From contig JALGWI010000026.1 in assembly GCA_025774245.1 (NCBI GenBank), positions 1 through 48,078 on the forward strand: a DNA stretch of 48,078 bases, in the 5' to 3' direction. Shown here in pieces: positions 1-9,240 of this stretch. Source of the stretch: a bacterium (lineage in GTDB: Bacteria; Joyebacterota; Joyebacteria; Joyebacterales; Joyebacteraceae). The number at the start of each line of letters is the position of its first letter. Within the stretch, counting starts at the first letter, position 1. A program made the translations under genes and the position numbers. The notes under the pieces are model-generated. The model ran no database searches, was not told the origin of the DNA, and saw nothing but the letters and a program-made list of their open reading frames with translations.

Positions 1-483
1 CTCGCGGCGGCCATCAAGGACATGGAGTACGACATCGTCATGACCGGGTGTCTGGCGACCGACGACGGACACACGCAGATCGGCGCGGCGCTCGCCGAGT
101 TTCTCGGGATCCCGCACGCCGTCTACGTGACGGAGCTGGCGATCGAGGGCGGCGCGGCGACGGCGGGGCGCGAGCTCGAGGGCGGGCTCATGGAGAAGGT
201 TGCGATGAAGCTCCCGTGCGTCGTCGCGATCCAGACCGGGATCAACGACCCCCGCTACGCGTCGATCATGGGGATCGCCAGGGCCTCGAAGCGCGAGATA
301 GAGATCAAGGCCGCGTCCGACCTCGGGCTCGGGGATTCGGACACAGGCGTTGAGGGATCGAAGACGAAGGTCCTGGACTTCGCGTACCCGCCGGTCGGCG
401 AGGGAGCGGAGATTCTCGACGGGACGCCGGCGGAGTCGTCCGGCAAGCTCGCCCAGGTCCTCAAGGAGAAAGGGTTCGTCTAG
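1..483 (+). CDS. etfB: Electron transfer flavoprotein beta subunit, 5' truncated
   Basis: The frame is open from base 1, so the N-terminus lies outside the window; the visible 160 codons cover roughly the last two thirds of a usual 250-260 residue EtfB. Visible family features are the TDDGHTQIG segment and the ELEGGLMEKV stretch that contacts AMP/FAD and the partner subunit. EtfB pairs with EtfA to carry electrons from acyl-CoA dehydrogenases to a membrane or soluble acceptor. The stop codon directly abuts the etfA start, so the two are translationally coupled. Two acyl-CoA dehydrogenases downstream are likely electron donors (inference). I cannot tell from this fragment whether it is a bifurcating or a simple ETF. 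Confidence 0.93.
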   Translation, partial: LAAAIKDMEYDIVMTGCLATDDGHTQIGAALAEFLGIPHAVYVTELAIEGGAATAGRELEGGLMEKVAMKLPCVVAIQTGINDPRYASIMGIARASKREIEIKAASDLGLGDSDTGVEGSKTKVLDFAYPPVGEGAEILDGTPAESSGKLAQVLKEKGFV

Positions 484-1458
484 ATGAGCGAGATACTGGT
501 TCTCGCCGAACATCGGGACGGCGAGCTCAGAGACATCACCTTCGAGATGCTGTGGAAGGCGCGGAGCCTGGCCGAGAGCTCGGGCGCGCCCGTGACGGCG
601 GTGCTCTTCGGGAAGGGCGTGGGCGGACTCACGGACGCGCTCGCGGCGCAGGCCGACGAGGTCCTCGTCCGAGACGACGACGGCTTCGCGAACTTCAACT
701 CGGCGGTCTACCAGCCCGCGCTCGCGGACCTCGTCAAGTCGCGCGAGCCGGGACTCGTGATGATCGGACACACGGCGTTCGGCGTCGACCTGGCGCCGAG
801 CCTCGCCGTCGGGCTCGATCTTCCGCTCGCGAGCGACGTGATCGACGTCGCCTACGAGGGCGACGGGCTCGTCGCGACGCGCCAGATCTACGGCGGCAAG
901 GTCAACGCGCGGGTCGGGTTCGCGGGGGCGCCGCGCGCGATGGTAACGGTGCGGCCCGCGGCGTTCGTGCCGGAAGAGAGCGCTCGGGGAGGTAAGGTCA
1001 CGGAGCTCGACTTCGACGTCCCGGCGGAGCCGGACGTCAGACGCTTCATCGAGTACGTCGAGGCCGCGGTCGGCGACGTCGACATCACGCGGTCGGACGT
1101 CCTCGTGGCCGTCGGAAGGGGCATCCGGGAAGAGGAGAACCTCCCGATCGTGAACGAGCTCGCCGAGGCACTCGGCGGCGTCGTCGCGTGCTCGAGGCCG
1201 GTCGTCGACGCCGGGTGGCTTCCGAAGGACCGGCAGGTCGGCTCGTCCGGCAAGACCGTGAAGCCGAAGCTCTACCTCGCGGTGGGAATCAGCGGCCAGT
1301 TCCAGCACCTCTCGGGCATGAAGGCCGCCGACACGATCATCGCAATCAACAAGGATCCGAAGGCGCCGGTCTTCTCGGTGGCCGACTACGGAATCGTGGG
1401 CGACCTCTTCAAGGTCCTGCCGGCGCTCACGCAGAAGATCGCGGAAGCGAAGGGCTAG
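484..1458 (+). CDS. etfA: Electron transfer flavoprotein alpha subunit
   Basis: This 324-residue protein has the normal EtfA length and layout. The N-terminal alpha/beta domain is followed by the C-terminal FAD domain, recognisable from VGSSGKTVKPKLYLAVGISG, QFQHLSGMKAADTIIAIN and FSVADYGIVGDL near the C-terminus. It binds the FAD that accepts electrons from acyl-CoA dehydrogenases. The ATG follows the etfB stop with no gap. The next gene encodes an HdrA-type iron-sulfur flavoprotein rather than the usual ETF:quinone oxidoreductase, which suggests electrons are routed through iron-sulfur clusters in the cytoplasm (inference from order only). Confidence 0.95.
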   Translation: MSEILVLAEHRDGELRDITFEMLWKARSLAESSGAPVTAVLFGKGVGGLTDALAAQADEVLVRDDDGFANFNSAVYQPALADLVKSREPGLVMIGHTAFGVDLAPSLAVGLDLPLASDVIDVAYEGDGLVATRQIYGGKVNARVGFAGAPRAMVTVRPAAFVPEESARGGKVTELDFDVPAEPDVRRFIEYVEAAVGDVDITRSDVLVAVGRGIREEENLPIVNELAEALGGVVACSRPVVDAGWLPKDRQVGSSGKTVKPKLYLAVGISGQFQHLSGMKAADTIIAINKDPKAPVFSVADYGIVGDLFKVLPALTQKIAEAKG

Positions 1459-1483
1459 CGCGCCCGTCGGCCGCGTGCTCATC

Positions 1484-1529
1484 GGCGGCACGCTCGCCGA
1501 CCGCGCACTTGCCGGCGGCACGCTCGCCG
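1484..1529 (+). repeat. Short direct repeat between etfA and hdrA
   Basis: The 16-base word GGCGGCACGCTCGCCG occurs at 1484-1499 and again at 1514-1529, a 30-base period. It fills most of the gap between the etfA stop and the hdrA ribosome-binding site. The hdrA frame is open through it, but the protein it would encode there is low-complexity and unlike any HdrA N-terminus, which supports a start further downstream. Confidence 0.7.
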
Positions 1530-1552
1530 GCGCGTCACCTCAGGAGACTCAC

Positions 1553-3556
1553 TTGACGCAGACGAACGACTCGAGTCCGGGGAAGGGCGGCGTGAGCGAG
1601 GCGCGCGAGCCGAGGCTCGGCGTCTACATCTGCCACTGCGGGATCAACATCGCGCGCATGGTCGACGTCGAGAAGGTCAGGGACGCCGCGGCCGCGCTCC
1701 CCGGCGTGGCCGTCGCGAAGACCTACTCGTACATGTGCTCCGATCCCGGACAGCGCCTCTTGATGGCCGACATCGAGGAGCAGAACCTGACCGGCGTCGT
1801 CGTGGCCGCGTGCTCGCCCAGGATGCACGAGCCCACGTTCCGCGCGGCGGTGGCCAGCGTCGGCATGAACCCGTACCTCTTCGAGATGTCGAACATCCGG
1901 GAGCAGTGCTCCTGGATCCACGAGGACAGGGACGACGCGACCGAGAAGGCGACCGACCTCGTCCGCGCGGCGGTCGCCCGCGCCGGGCAGCTCTCGGGGC
2001 TCGAGGAGCGGGAGATCGATGTCGTGCCCGCGGCGCTCGTGATCGGCGGCGGCATCTCCGGCATCCAGGCGGCGCTCGACATCGCGGAGGCGGGCTACCA
2101 GGTCTACCTCGTCGAGCGCGACCCGTCGATCGGCGGCCGCATGGCGCAGCTCGACAAGACGTTTCCGACGCTCGACTGCTCGGCGTGCATCCTGACGCCG
2201 AAGATGGTCGACGCGTCGCGCCACCCGAAGATCGAGCTCATGACCTACTCGGAGGTGGAGGACATCACCGGGTACGTCGGGAACTTCAAGGCCACGGTGC
2301 GGAAGAAGGCGACCTCCGTCGTGCGCGACGACTGCACGAGCTGCGGCGACTGCGTCACGAAGTGCCCGGTCTCGCTCGACTCCGAGTTCGACGCGGGGAT
2401 GGGACAGCGGAAGGCGATCTACACGCCGTTCCCCCAGGCCGTGCCGAGCGAGCCCGTGCTCGACCGCGCGAACTGCCGCTACTTCCTGGAGGACGGGAAG
2501 TGCGGCGTCTGCGAGAAGGTCTGCAAGACCGGCGCGGTCGACTACACGATGGAGGACGAGGTCGTCGAGCTCGACGTCGGCACGATCGTCGTGGCGACCG
2601 GGTACGACGAGTTCGACCCGAACGAGAAGCCCGAGCTCGCGTACTCGCAATACCAGAACGTGATCACCGGACTCGAGATGGAGCGCCTCTGCTCCGCCTC
2701 CGGCCCGACCCTCGGCGAGATCGAGATCGGCGGGAAACGGCCTTCGGACTTCGTCTTCATCCAGTGCGTCGGTTCGCGCGACGAGACCGTCGGAAACGAG
2801 TACTGCTCGCGCGTCTGCTGCATGTTCACGGCGAAGCACGCGCACCTCGTGAAGGAGAAGATCCCGGATGCGAACATAACGATCTTCTACATGGACATCC
2901 GCGCGTTCGGGAAGGGGTTCGAGGAGTTCTACGACCGCGTCCGGAAGGAAGGCGTCATCTACCGCCGCGGCAGCGTGTCGGAGATCTACAAGAAGAAGGA
3001 CAGGCTCGTCGTGCGCGGCGAGGACACGCTCCTCGGGGAGCCGATGGAGGTCGAGGCCGACCTCGTCGTTCTCGCGGCCGGGCTCACGGCTCGGAAGGAG
3101 ACCGACGGGATCGCGAAGATCCTCAAACTCTCGAAGTCGGCCGACCGGTTCCTCCTCGAAGCGCACCCGAAGCTCAGGCCGGTCGACACCGCCACCGACG
3201 GCGTCTTCCTCGCCGGGTGCTGCCAGGGACCGAAGGACATCCCGGACGCGGTCGCCCAGGCGAAGGCCGCCGCCTCCTCGGCGATCGGCCCGATGTCGAA
3301 GGGCACGGTCACCGTGCAGGCGCTCGCGGCGGTGATCGACGAGGACATGTGCTCCGGCTGCCGGATCTGCATCTCGGTCTGTCCGTACGGCGCGATCTCC
3401 TACGACGAGGAGAAGAAGGTGTCGGCGGTCAACGAGGCGCTCTGCAAGGGCTGCGGCACCTGCGGGGCGGCGTGTCCGTCGGCAGCGATCGCGATGAGCC
3501 ACTTCACCTCTGAGCAGATGCTGGCGCAGGTTCTCGCGCTGATCGGAAGCGAATGA
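1553..3556 (+). CDS. hdrA: HdrA-type FAD/iron-sulfur oxidoreductase
   Basis: I place the start at TTG 1553, six bases after an AGGAG, because upstream in-frame codons translate a short DNA repeat. The 667-residue product has the HdrA layout: an N-terminal YICHCG motif, a Rossmann FAD site (VIGGGISGIQAA), the HdrA-specific CSACILTPKM cysteine segment, an inserted ferredoxin-like region (CTSCGDCVTKC, then CGVCEKVC), a second Rossmann half, and two C-terminal 4Fe-4S motifs (CSGCRICISVC and CKGCGTCGAAC). In archaea HdrA is the flavin-based bifurcating subunit of heterodisulfide reductase; bacterial versions link NADH, ferredoxin or ETF. It lies directly after etfBA, so it probably exchanges electrons with ETF. 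No HdrB or HdrC is present; an MvhD-like protein is encoded 30 kb away. Confidence 0.9.
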   Translation: MTQTNDSSPGKGGVSEAREPRLGVYICHCGINIARMVDVEKVRDAAAALPGVAVAKTYSYMCSDPGQRLLMADIEEQNLTGVVVAACSPRMHEPTFRAAVASVGMNPYLFEMSNIREQCSWIHEDRDDATEKATDLVRAAVARAGQLSGLEEREIDVVPAALVIGGGISGIQAALDIAEAGYQVYLVERDPSIGGRMAQLDKTFPTLDCSACILTPKMVDASRHPKIELMTYSEVEDITGYVGNFKATVRKKATSVVRDDCTSCGDCVTKCPVSLDSEFDAGMGQRKAIYTPFPQAVPSEPVLDRANCRYFLEDGKCGVCEKVCKTGAVDYTMEDEVVELDVGTIVVATGYDEFDPNEKPELAYSQYQNVITGLEMERLCSASGPTLGEIEIGGKRPSDFVFIQCVGSRDETVGNEYCSRVCCMFTAKHAHLVKEKIPDANITIFYMDIRAFGKGFEEFYDRVRKEGVIYRRGSVSEIYKKKDRLVVRGEDTLLGEPMEVEADLVVLAAGLTARKETDGIAKILKLSKSADRFLLEAHPKLRPVDTATDGVFLAGCCQGPKDIPDAVAQAKAAASSAIGPMSKGTVTVQALAAVIDEDMCSGCRICISVCPYGAISYDEEKKVSAVNEALCKGCGTCGAACPSAAIAMSHFTSEQMLAQVLALIGSE

Positions 3557-3568
3557 CGGAGGGATTCG

Positions 3569-5248
3569 ATGGCGGACACTGACACCACGAAGAAGGCCGG
3601 AGTCGCCGGGAAGGCGAAGGAGGCCTGGAAGGAGAAGGCCGCCGCCTCGCGGCAGCGCGACGTCGAGTTCACGTCGGTCTCGGGCGAGGAGGTCGACCTC
3701 CTCTACGCGCCCGGCGACGTGGCCGACCTCGACTACGACCGCGACCTCGGGTTCCCCGGCGAGTACCCATACACCAGGGGCGTTCGCCACAACATGTACC
3801 GCGGCCGGCTCTGGACGATGCGGCAGTTCTCCGGGTTCGGGACGCCCGAGGACTCGAACAAGCGGAACAAGTTCCTGCTCGAGCACGGCCAGACCGGGCT
3901 CTCGGTCGCGTTCGATCTCCCGACCATCATGGGCTACGACTCCGACCACGAGCGCGCGGAGGGCGAGGTGGGCGTGTGTGGTGTGGCGATCGACTCGCTC
4001 CGCGACATGGAGACCCTCTTCGACGGGATCCCGCTCGACAAGGTCTCGACCTCGATGACGATCAACGCGCCCGCGGCCGTCCTCCTCGCGATGTACATCT
4101 GCGTGGGGGAGGGTCAGGGCGTCGACTCGAAGCAGCTGCGCGGCACCATCCAGAACGACCTCCTCAAGGAGTACATCGCCCAGAAGACCTGGATCTTCCC
4201 GCCCACCCCCTCGATGCGGATCATCACCGACATCATGCAGTACTGCGCGACCGATGTGCCGCAGTGGAACACGATCTCCGTGAGCGGCTACCACATCCGC
4301 GAGGCGGGCTCGACGGCGCTCCAGGAGCTGGCGTTCACGCTCGCCGACGGCTTCGCCTACGTCGAAGCGGGCATCGCGGCCGGGATGGACGTCGACGCGT
4401 TCGCACCCAGGCTCTCGTTCTTCTTCAACTCGCACCTGGACTTCTTCGAGGAGGTTGCGAAGTTCCGCGCCGCGCGCAGGATCTGGGCGACCGACATGCG
4501 CGAGAAGTACGGCGCGAAGGATCCCAGATCCTGGCTCTTGCGGTTCCACACGCAGACCGCCGGGTGCAGCCTGACCGCGCCGCAGCCGTTCAACAACGTC
4601 GTCAGGACCGCCCTCGAGGCGCTCGCCGCCGTCATGGGCGGCACGCAGAGCCTCCACACGAACTCGATGGACGAGTCGCTCGCGCTTCCCTCCGAGGAGG
4701 CCGTGCACGTCGCGCTCAGGACGCAGCAGGTGATCGCGCACGAGTCCGGCGTCCCGAACGTGATCGATCCCCTCGGCGGGTCGTACTACGTCGAGGCGCT
4801 CACGAACAGGATGGAGGAAGGCTGCCGCGACTACTTCGACAAGATCGAGAAGCTCGGCGGCGTCATCCCGGCCATCGAGAAGGGGTTCTTCCAGCGCGAC
4901 ATCGCGAAGGCCGCGTTCAAGTACCAGCGCGCGATCGAGGAGGGCCGGCAGGTCATCGTGGGCGTGAACAAGTACGTCGACGAGGGCGAGGAGATCAAGA
5001 TCGAGCTCCTCAAGATCGGACCCGAGGCCGCGAAGCGGCAGAGGCGGGTTCTCGGAACGGTCCGAAACGAGCGTGACGACGCCGCGGTGAAGAGCGCGCT
5101 CGCGGGCCTTCGGGCCGCGGCCGAGGGCACCGACAACCTGATGCCGCACTTCGTGCAGTGCTCCCGGGTCTACGCGACCGAGGGAGAGATGATAGGTGTG
5201 CTCCGGGAGATCTTCGGGGAGTACCGCGAGCCGCCGATCTACTGGTAG
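3569..5248 (+). CDS. B12-dependent acyl-CoA mutase large subunit, isobutyryl-CoA mutase signature
   Basis: This 559-residue protein aligns without gaps to the TIM-barrel half of methylmalonyl-CoA mutase and lacks the C-terminal B12 domain, so it needs a separate cobalamin subunit. Counting against the Propionibacterium mutase, its Tyr89 is Phe87 here (RQFSGFG) and Arg207 is Gln205 ([11 protein letters not shown]), while the catalytic His244 is kept (His242, SGYH). Phe plus Gln is the pair known from isobutyryl-CoA mutase, which interconverts isobutyryl-CoA and butyryl-CoA. A paralogue at 12937 keeps Tyr and Arg. The gene starts 12 bases after hdrA with a GGAGG upstream. A sulfatase separates it from the B12 subunit. 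Substrate is inferred from residues only. Confidence 0.88.
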   Translation: MADTDTTKKAGVAGKAKEAWKEKAAASRQRDVEFTSVSGEEVDLLYAPGDVADLDYDRDLGFPGEYPYTRGVRHNMYRGRLWTMRQFSGFGTPEDSNKRNKFLLEHGQTGLSVAFDLPTIMGYDSDHERAEGEVGVCGVAIDSLRDMETLFDGIPLDKVSTSMTINAPAAVLLAMYICVGEGQGVDSKQLRGTIQNDLLKEYIAQKTWIFPPTPSMRIITDIMQYCATDVPQWNTISVSGYHIREAGSTALQELAFTLADGFAYVEAGIAAGMDVDAFAPRLSFFFNSHLDFFEEVAKFRAARRIWATDMREKYGAKDPRSWLLRFHTQTAGCSLTAPQPFNNVVRTALEALAAVMGGTQSLHTNSMDESLALPSEEAVHVALRTQQVIAHESGVPNVIDPLGGSYYVEALTNRMEEGCRDYFDKIEKLGGVIPAIEKGFFQRDIAKAAFKYQRAIEEGRQVIVGVNKYVDEGEEIKIELLKIGPEAAKRQRRVLGTVRNERDDAAVKSALAGLRAAAEGTDNLMPHFVQCSRVYATEGEMIGVLREIFGEYREPPIYW

Positions 5249-5298
5249 TCGAAGCGCGCCCAACGAGGTGTCGCGGGGCGCAGCAGGGAGGGGGCACA

Positions 5299-6729
5299 AT
5301 GAGAAAGCTCATGGCACTCTTCGGGCTCGTGGCTGCGGTGTTCGCGCTCAAGCCCGTGGCTGCGGAGGCCGCGAAGCCGAACATCGTCCTCATCTTCATG
5401 GACAACTTCGGCTACGGCGAGCTCGGCTGCTACGGCGGCGGGGTCATCCGCGGGGCGCCGACGCCCCGGATCGACGCGCTCGCGTCGCAGGGCCTCCGGC
5501 TCACGAACTTCAACGTCGAGGCGCAGTGCACGCCGAGCCGCGCCGCGATCCTGACGGGGCGCTACGCCATCCGCACCGGGAACGCGTCGATCCCCATCGA
5601 GTCGCCGATCTACGGCCTCACGCAGTGGGAGTACACGATGGCCGAGATGCTCTCGGACGCCGGCTACGCGACCGGCATGTTTGGCAAGTGGCATCTGGGA
5701 CACACGGAGGGGCGCTATCCGACGAACCAGGGGTTCGACGAGTGGTACGGGATCCCGAACTCGTCGGACGAGGCCTTCTGGCCGGACGACAGCCGCTACC
5801 GGCCCGACTCCCATCCGTTCGCGCACCCGGAGTACATCATGGAAGCGCGGCGCGATGAGGAGCCGGAGAAGCTCCGGGTCTACGACCTCGAGGAGCGGGC
5901 CCTGATCGACGACGAGCTGACCGAACGCTCGATCGACTTCATGGGACGACAGGTCGAGGCCGGGAAGCCGTTCTTCCTCTTCATACCCTATACGCAGACG
6001 CACATGCCGTTCACACCACACCCCGACTTCGCCGGAAAGACAGGGAACGGTGACTTCGCGGACGTGCTGGCGCAGCTCGACGTCTACGTCGGCATGCTCC
6101 TCGATGAGGTCGGCCGGCTCGGTATCCGCGACGATACGATCGTCATCTTCACCTCCGACAACGGGCCGGACGCGCAGGTGCCGTGGCACGGATTCAGCGG
6201 ACCGTGGAGGAGCACCTACTTCACGGGTTACGAGGGCTCGCTGCGTGTGCCGTTCATCATACGGTGGCCGGGGGAGATTCCCGCGGGCGTTGTCAGCAAC
6301 GAGATCGTTCACGAGATGGATCTCTACGCGACCTTTGCCCGGGCGGCCGGAGGCAGCGTACCCGAGGACCGCGTCATCGACAGCATCGACCAGCTCGACT
6401 TCTTTCTGGGGAAGCAGGGGGAGTCCAACCGGGAGGGGCTCGTCATCTACGTCGGGAGCGAGATCTTCGGCGTGAAGTGGCGAAACTGGAAGATGATGTT
6501 CAAGGAGCTCGAGAGGGCGTGGGGCAAGCCTCTCGAGGAGTACCCAACGCCCATGATCTTCGATCTCCACACCGATCCGAAAGAGGAGAATCCGCTCGAT
6601 CCTCAGTGGGTCGGGGCCGGCTGGGTTCGCTGGCCGGCGGGCCAACTGCTCATCGATCACGGGGCGTCGCTCCAGAAGGAGCCGCCCATTCCGCCGGGGA
6701 CCCCGGATCCGTACGAGCCGCCGAACTAG
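5299..6729 (+). CDS. Secreted sulfatase (formylglycine type)
   Basis: The 476-residue protein starts with a signal peptide (basic residues, hydrophobic core, then AEA around residue 24), so it acts outside the cytoplasm. The sulfatase signature [12 protein letters not shown] begins at Cys77, the residue converted to formylglycine. Other expected pieces are the metal-site start [10 protein letters not shown] (Asn where many sulfatases have a second Asp), [10 protein letters not shown] and TSDNGP. It cleaves sulfate esters; the substrate cannot be read from the sequence. No formylglycine-generating enzyme is visible nearby. ATG 5299 follows a GGGAGGGG; a longer in-frame start would place the signal peptide internally. 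It sits between a mutase and its B12 subunit, which is a strange place for it. Confidence 0.93.
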   Translation: MRKLMALFGLVAAVFALKPVAAEAAKPNIVLIFMDNFGYGELGCYGGGVIRGAPTPRIDALASQGLRLTNFNVEAQCTPSRAAILTGRYAIRTGNASIPIESPIYGLTQWEYTMAEMLSDAGYATGMFGKWHLGHTEGRYPTNQGFDEWYGIPNSSDEAFWPDDSRYRPDSHPFAHPEYIMEARRDEEPEKLRVYDLEERALIDDELTERSIDFMGRQVEAGKPFFLFIPYTQTHMPFTPHPDFAGKTGNGDFADVLAQLDVYVGMLLDEVGRLGIRDDTIVIFTSDNGPDAQVPWHGFSGPWRSTYFTGYEGSLRVPFIIRWPGEIPAGVVSNEIVHEMDLYATFARAAGGSVPEDRVIDSIDQLDFFLGKQGESNREGLVIYVGSEIFGVKWRNWKMMFKELERAWGKPLEEYPTPMIFDLHTDPKEENPLDPQWVGAGWVRWPAGQLLIDHGASLQKEPPIPPGTPDPYEPPN

Positions 6730-6760
6730 GCGGGCAGAGGAAGCGGAGGACGATAGCGCG

Positions 6761-7111
6761 ATGCCACAGAGAATCAGAGTGCTGGTGGCCAAGCCCGGGC
6801 TCGACGGTCACGACCGCGGCGCGAAGGTCGTCGCGAGCGCGCTCCGGGACGGCGGGATGGAGGTCATCTACACCGGCCTCCACCAAACGCCCGAGATGAT
6901 CGTGAACGCGGCCGTCCAGGAGGACGTGGACGTCGTCGCGATGAGCATTCTCTCGGGGGCGCACATGACGATGTTCCCGCGGGTGCTCGAGCTTCTGAAG
7001 GAGAAGGGCGTCGACGACGTCATCGTGACGGGGCTCTTCGGTCCGGGCACCGACACGCGGGACATCGTCACGTACATCAGGGAAGCGGTCGCGCAGAAGC
7101 GCGGCGCGTAG
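6761..7111 (+). CDS. B12-binding subunit of acyl-CoA mutase, internally shortened
   Basis: The 116-residue protein is the stand-alone cobalamin-binding subunit that pairs with split methylmalonyl- or isobutyryl-CoA mutases. It opens with the base-off/His-on motif DGHDRG (His ligand) and has the SILSGAH segment. In the family this is followed about 26 residues later by a Gly-Gly motif and a helix, then FGPGT or FTPGT. Here VIVTG runs straight into LFGPGT, so about 20 residues including GG are missing; relatives are usually about 130-140 residues. The reading frame is intact. It is the only B12 subunit in the window and would have to serve both large subunits unless another exists elsewhere. 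The shortening could be real or an assembly error. Confidence 0.88.
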   Translation: MPQRIRVLVAKPGLDGHDRGAKVVASALRDGGMEVIYTGLHQTPEMIVNAAVQEDVDVVAMSILSGAHMTMFPRVLELLKEKGVDDVIVTGLFGPGTDTRDIVTYIREAVAQKRGA

Positions 7112-7173
7112 CCGCAGCAGGGGCCGGCGGCCGGCGCGCGATCGCAGGCGCGGCCGTTCCCATCGAGGACGAG

Positions 7174-8325
7174 ATGTTCGATCTCACCGAGAAGCAGACT
7201 GAGATCCGCGCGTGGGCGCGCGAGTTCGCCGAACTCGAGATCGCTCCGCGGGCGGCCGACATGGACCGCGCGGGGACGTACGACCCCGCGGCCCTCGACG
7301 CTTTGTTCGGCGCGGGGATGATGGGGCTCCTGGTACCTTCGGACCACGGCGGCACGGGCGCCTCGACGCTCGAGTACGTGACCGCCGTCGAGGAGCTGGC
7401 GCGGTGCGACGCGAGCACGGCGCTCGTGATGTCGATCCACAGCTCCCTGTGCGTAGCGCTCCTCGCCGAGCACGCGTCCGACAGGATCAGAGAGCACGTC
7501 CTTCCGGAGCTCGCCACGAAGAAGCTCGGAGCGTTCGCGCTCACCGAGCTCGACCCCACGAAGCCCCTCGTGGCGCCCGAGGACGGCGACCACTTCGTCG
7601 CGTCCGGAACCAAGATGTACATCACGAACGGCCCGATCGCGGACGTGATCGTCCTCTTCGGCGTGACCGGCCAGATCGAGGTCGAGAAGGACGGGAAGAA
7701 GTCGTTGCGCGACGAGACGAGCGCGCTCCTCGTCGAGGCCGAGCACGCCGACGGGCTCACGCGGGAGAGCGCCGGGACCAAGATCGGTCTTCGGGCCGCG
7801 CCCGTCGGGAAGCTCACGTTCGACGGCGTCCGGATCCCCGCGGCGCACGTCGTCGGGAAGCGCGGCAAGGGCATGCGGATGGCGTTCGGCGTCCTCGACG
7901 GCGGCAGGATCGGCGCGGCGGCGATGGCCGTCGGGATCGGCCAGGCCGCGCTCGAGGCCGCGACGGGCTACGCGCTCTCGAGGGTGACCGGGGGACGGCC
8001 GATCGCGAAGTTCCAGGCGGTCCAGCTCATGATCGCCGACATGGCGACGAGGCTCGAGGCCGCACGCGCCCTCACGTACCAGGCGGCCTCCGCGATGGAC
8101 CGCGGGGAGCCGTACGCGGAGCTGGCGGCGCAGGCGAAGCTCTTCGCTTCGGAGACGGCCTCGTTCGTCGCGTCGAAGGCGCTCCAGGTGCACGGCGGAG
8201 CAGGCGTCGTGGCGGAGCTCCACCCCGTCGAGCGCTACTTCCGCGACGCGCGGGTGACCGAGATCATCGAGGGGACCTCCGAGATCCAGAAGCTCGTGGT
8301 GGCCGGCTGGGAGCTCAGGGGATGA
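7174..8325 (+). CDS. Acyl-CoA dehydrogenase, short/branched-chain type
   Basis: The 383-residue flavoprotein has the usual three-domain layout and the C-terminal motif IIEGTSEIQ, where Glu366 is the canonical catalytic base of short- and medium-chain enzymes. It oxidises an acyl-CoA to the 2,3-enoyl-CoA and hands electrons to ETF, encoded at the start of the window. The position next to the isobutyryl-type mutase suggests butyryl-CoA or isobutyryl-CoA as substrate (inference). Its stop overlaps the next start by ATGA. The second acyl-CoA dehydrogenase at 25063 uses a different catalytic Glu, so the two are not recent duplicates. Confidence 0.93.
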   Translation: MFDLTEKQTEIRAWAREFAELEIAPRAADMDRAGTYDPAALDALFGAGMMGLLVPSDHGGTGASTLEYVTAVEELARCDASTALVMSIHSSLCVALLAEHASDRIREHVLPELATKKLGAFALTELDPTKPLVAPEDGDHFVASGTKMYITNGPIADVIVLFGVTGQIEVEKDGKKSLRDETSALLVEAEHADGLTRESAGTKIGLRAAPVGKLTFDGVRIPAAHVVGKRGKGMRMAFGVLDGGRIGAAAMAVGIGQAALEAATGYALSRVTGGRPIAKFQAVQLMIADMATRLEAARALTYQAASAMDRGEPYAELAAQAKLFASETASFVASKALQVHGGAGVVAELHPVERYFRDARVTEIIEGTSEIQKLVVAGWELRG

Positions 8326-9206
8326 GTGGGGAGACGATGGGGACGAGCATGACGGACATCACGGTGGAATTCGGCGGCATCAAGCTCACGAGCCTCGACG
8401 CGGGGCAGTGCCTCTACGACGGCGGCGCGATGTTCGGCGCCGTGCCGAAGGTCATCTGGGAGTCGCTCATTCCCGCCGACGATCAGAACCGCATCCCGCT
8501 CTCGCTCTCGCCGCTTCTCATCGAGACCGGCGACAGGAGGATCCTCGTCGACGTCGGCTTCGGCGCGCGGGCGACGAAGCGCGCCCTCAAGATCTTCGCC
8601 TTCGACCCGGAACAGAACGTCGAGACGGCACTCGGGCGGATGGGACTCGCGCCCGGCGACATCGACGTCGTGGTCCTGACGCACCTCCACGCGGACCACG
8701 CGGCCGGGGCGACGCGCAACGGGGAGTCCGGGGTCGAGCCCGCGTTTCCGAACGCCCGATACCTCGTGAACGAGCTCGAATGGGACGACGCCTTGGATCC
8801 TGACGCGCGAAGCGCCGCGGCCTACCGCCGGGACGACTTCATGCCGCTCAAGGAGGCGGGGCTGCTCGACCTCGTCGGCGACCGGCACGATCTGGGCGAC
8901 GGGATCTCGATGGTCAGAACGGGAGGACACACCGCCGGCCACGCGATGGTCGTCGTCGAGACGCCGGGCGGCACGGCGGTCTATCCCGCCGATCTCATAC
9001 CAAGCAGACACCACGTCCGCGTGCCCTACATCGCGGGCGTCGACACCTTCCCGCTCGAGGTGATCGAGCAGAAGGAGAAGCTCCTGGCGAGAACGGTCGA
9101 GGGGAACTGGATCGTCATCCTCGACCACGACGTCGACGGCAACGTCGGCCGCATCGTGCGCGACGCGAAGGGCAGGTACGCGTTCGAGAACCTGGACGCC
9201 GCGTGA
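8322..9206 (+). CDS. Metallo-beta-lactamase-fold hydrolase
   Basis: The roughly 294-residue protein carries the zinc signature [11 protein letters not shown] (HxHxDH) and later conserved segments RTGGHTAGH and [11 protein letters not shown], typical of glyoxalase II and lactonase-like hydrolases. Start choice is open: ATG 8322 overlaps the previous stop, and ATGs at 8337 and 8349 are also possible. A thioesterase or lactonase role on an acyl-CoA pathway side product would fit the setting, but the substrate cannot be read from sequence. It has no signal peptide, so it is cytoplasmic. Confidence 0.85.
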   Translation: MSGETMGTSMTDITVEFGGIKLTSLDAGQCLYDGGAMFGAVPKVIWESLIPADDQNRIPLSLSPLLIETGDRRILVDVGFGARATKRALKIFAFDPEQNVETALGRMGLAPGDIDVVVLTHLHADHAAGATRNGESGVEPAFPNARYLVNELEWDDALDPDARSAAAYRRDDFMPLKEAGLLDLVGDRHDLGDGISMVRTGGHTAGHAMVVVETPGGTAVYPADLIPSRHHVRVPYIAGVDTFPLEVIEQKEKLLARTVEGNWIVILDHDVDGNVGRIVRDAKGRYAFENLDAA

Positions 9207-9240
9207 GCCGACGCTCCCCAATCGAGAGGGACCGGAAACG

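Noticed and set aside
1535-5299. Minus-strand open frame of 1254 codons
   Set aside because: It is the antisense shadow of hdrA and the mutase. Its translation is rich in Arg, Asp, Leu, Val and His with no domain motifs, as expected opposite GC-rich genes.
6900-8223. Minus-strand frame of 451 codons across the B12 subunit and acyl-CoA dehydrogenase
   Set aside because: It is the antisense of two clear genes with no recognisable domain.
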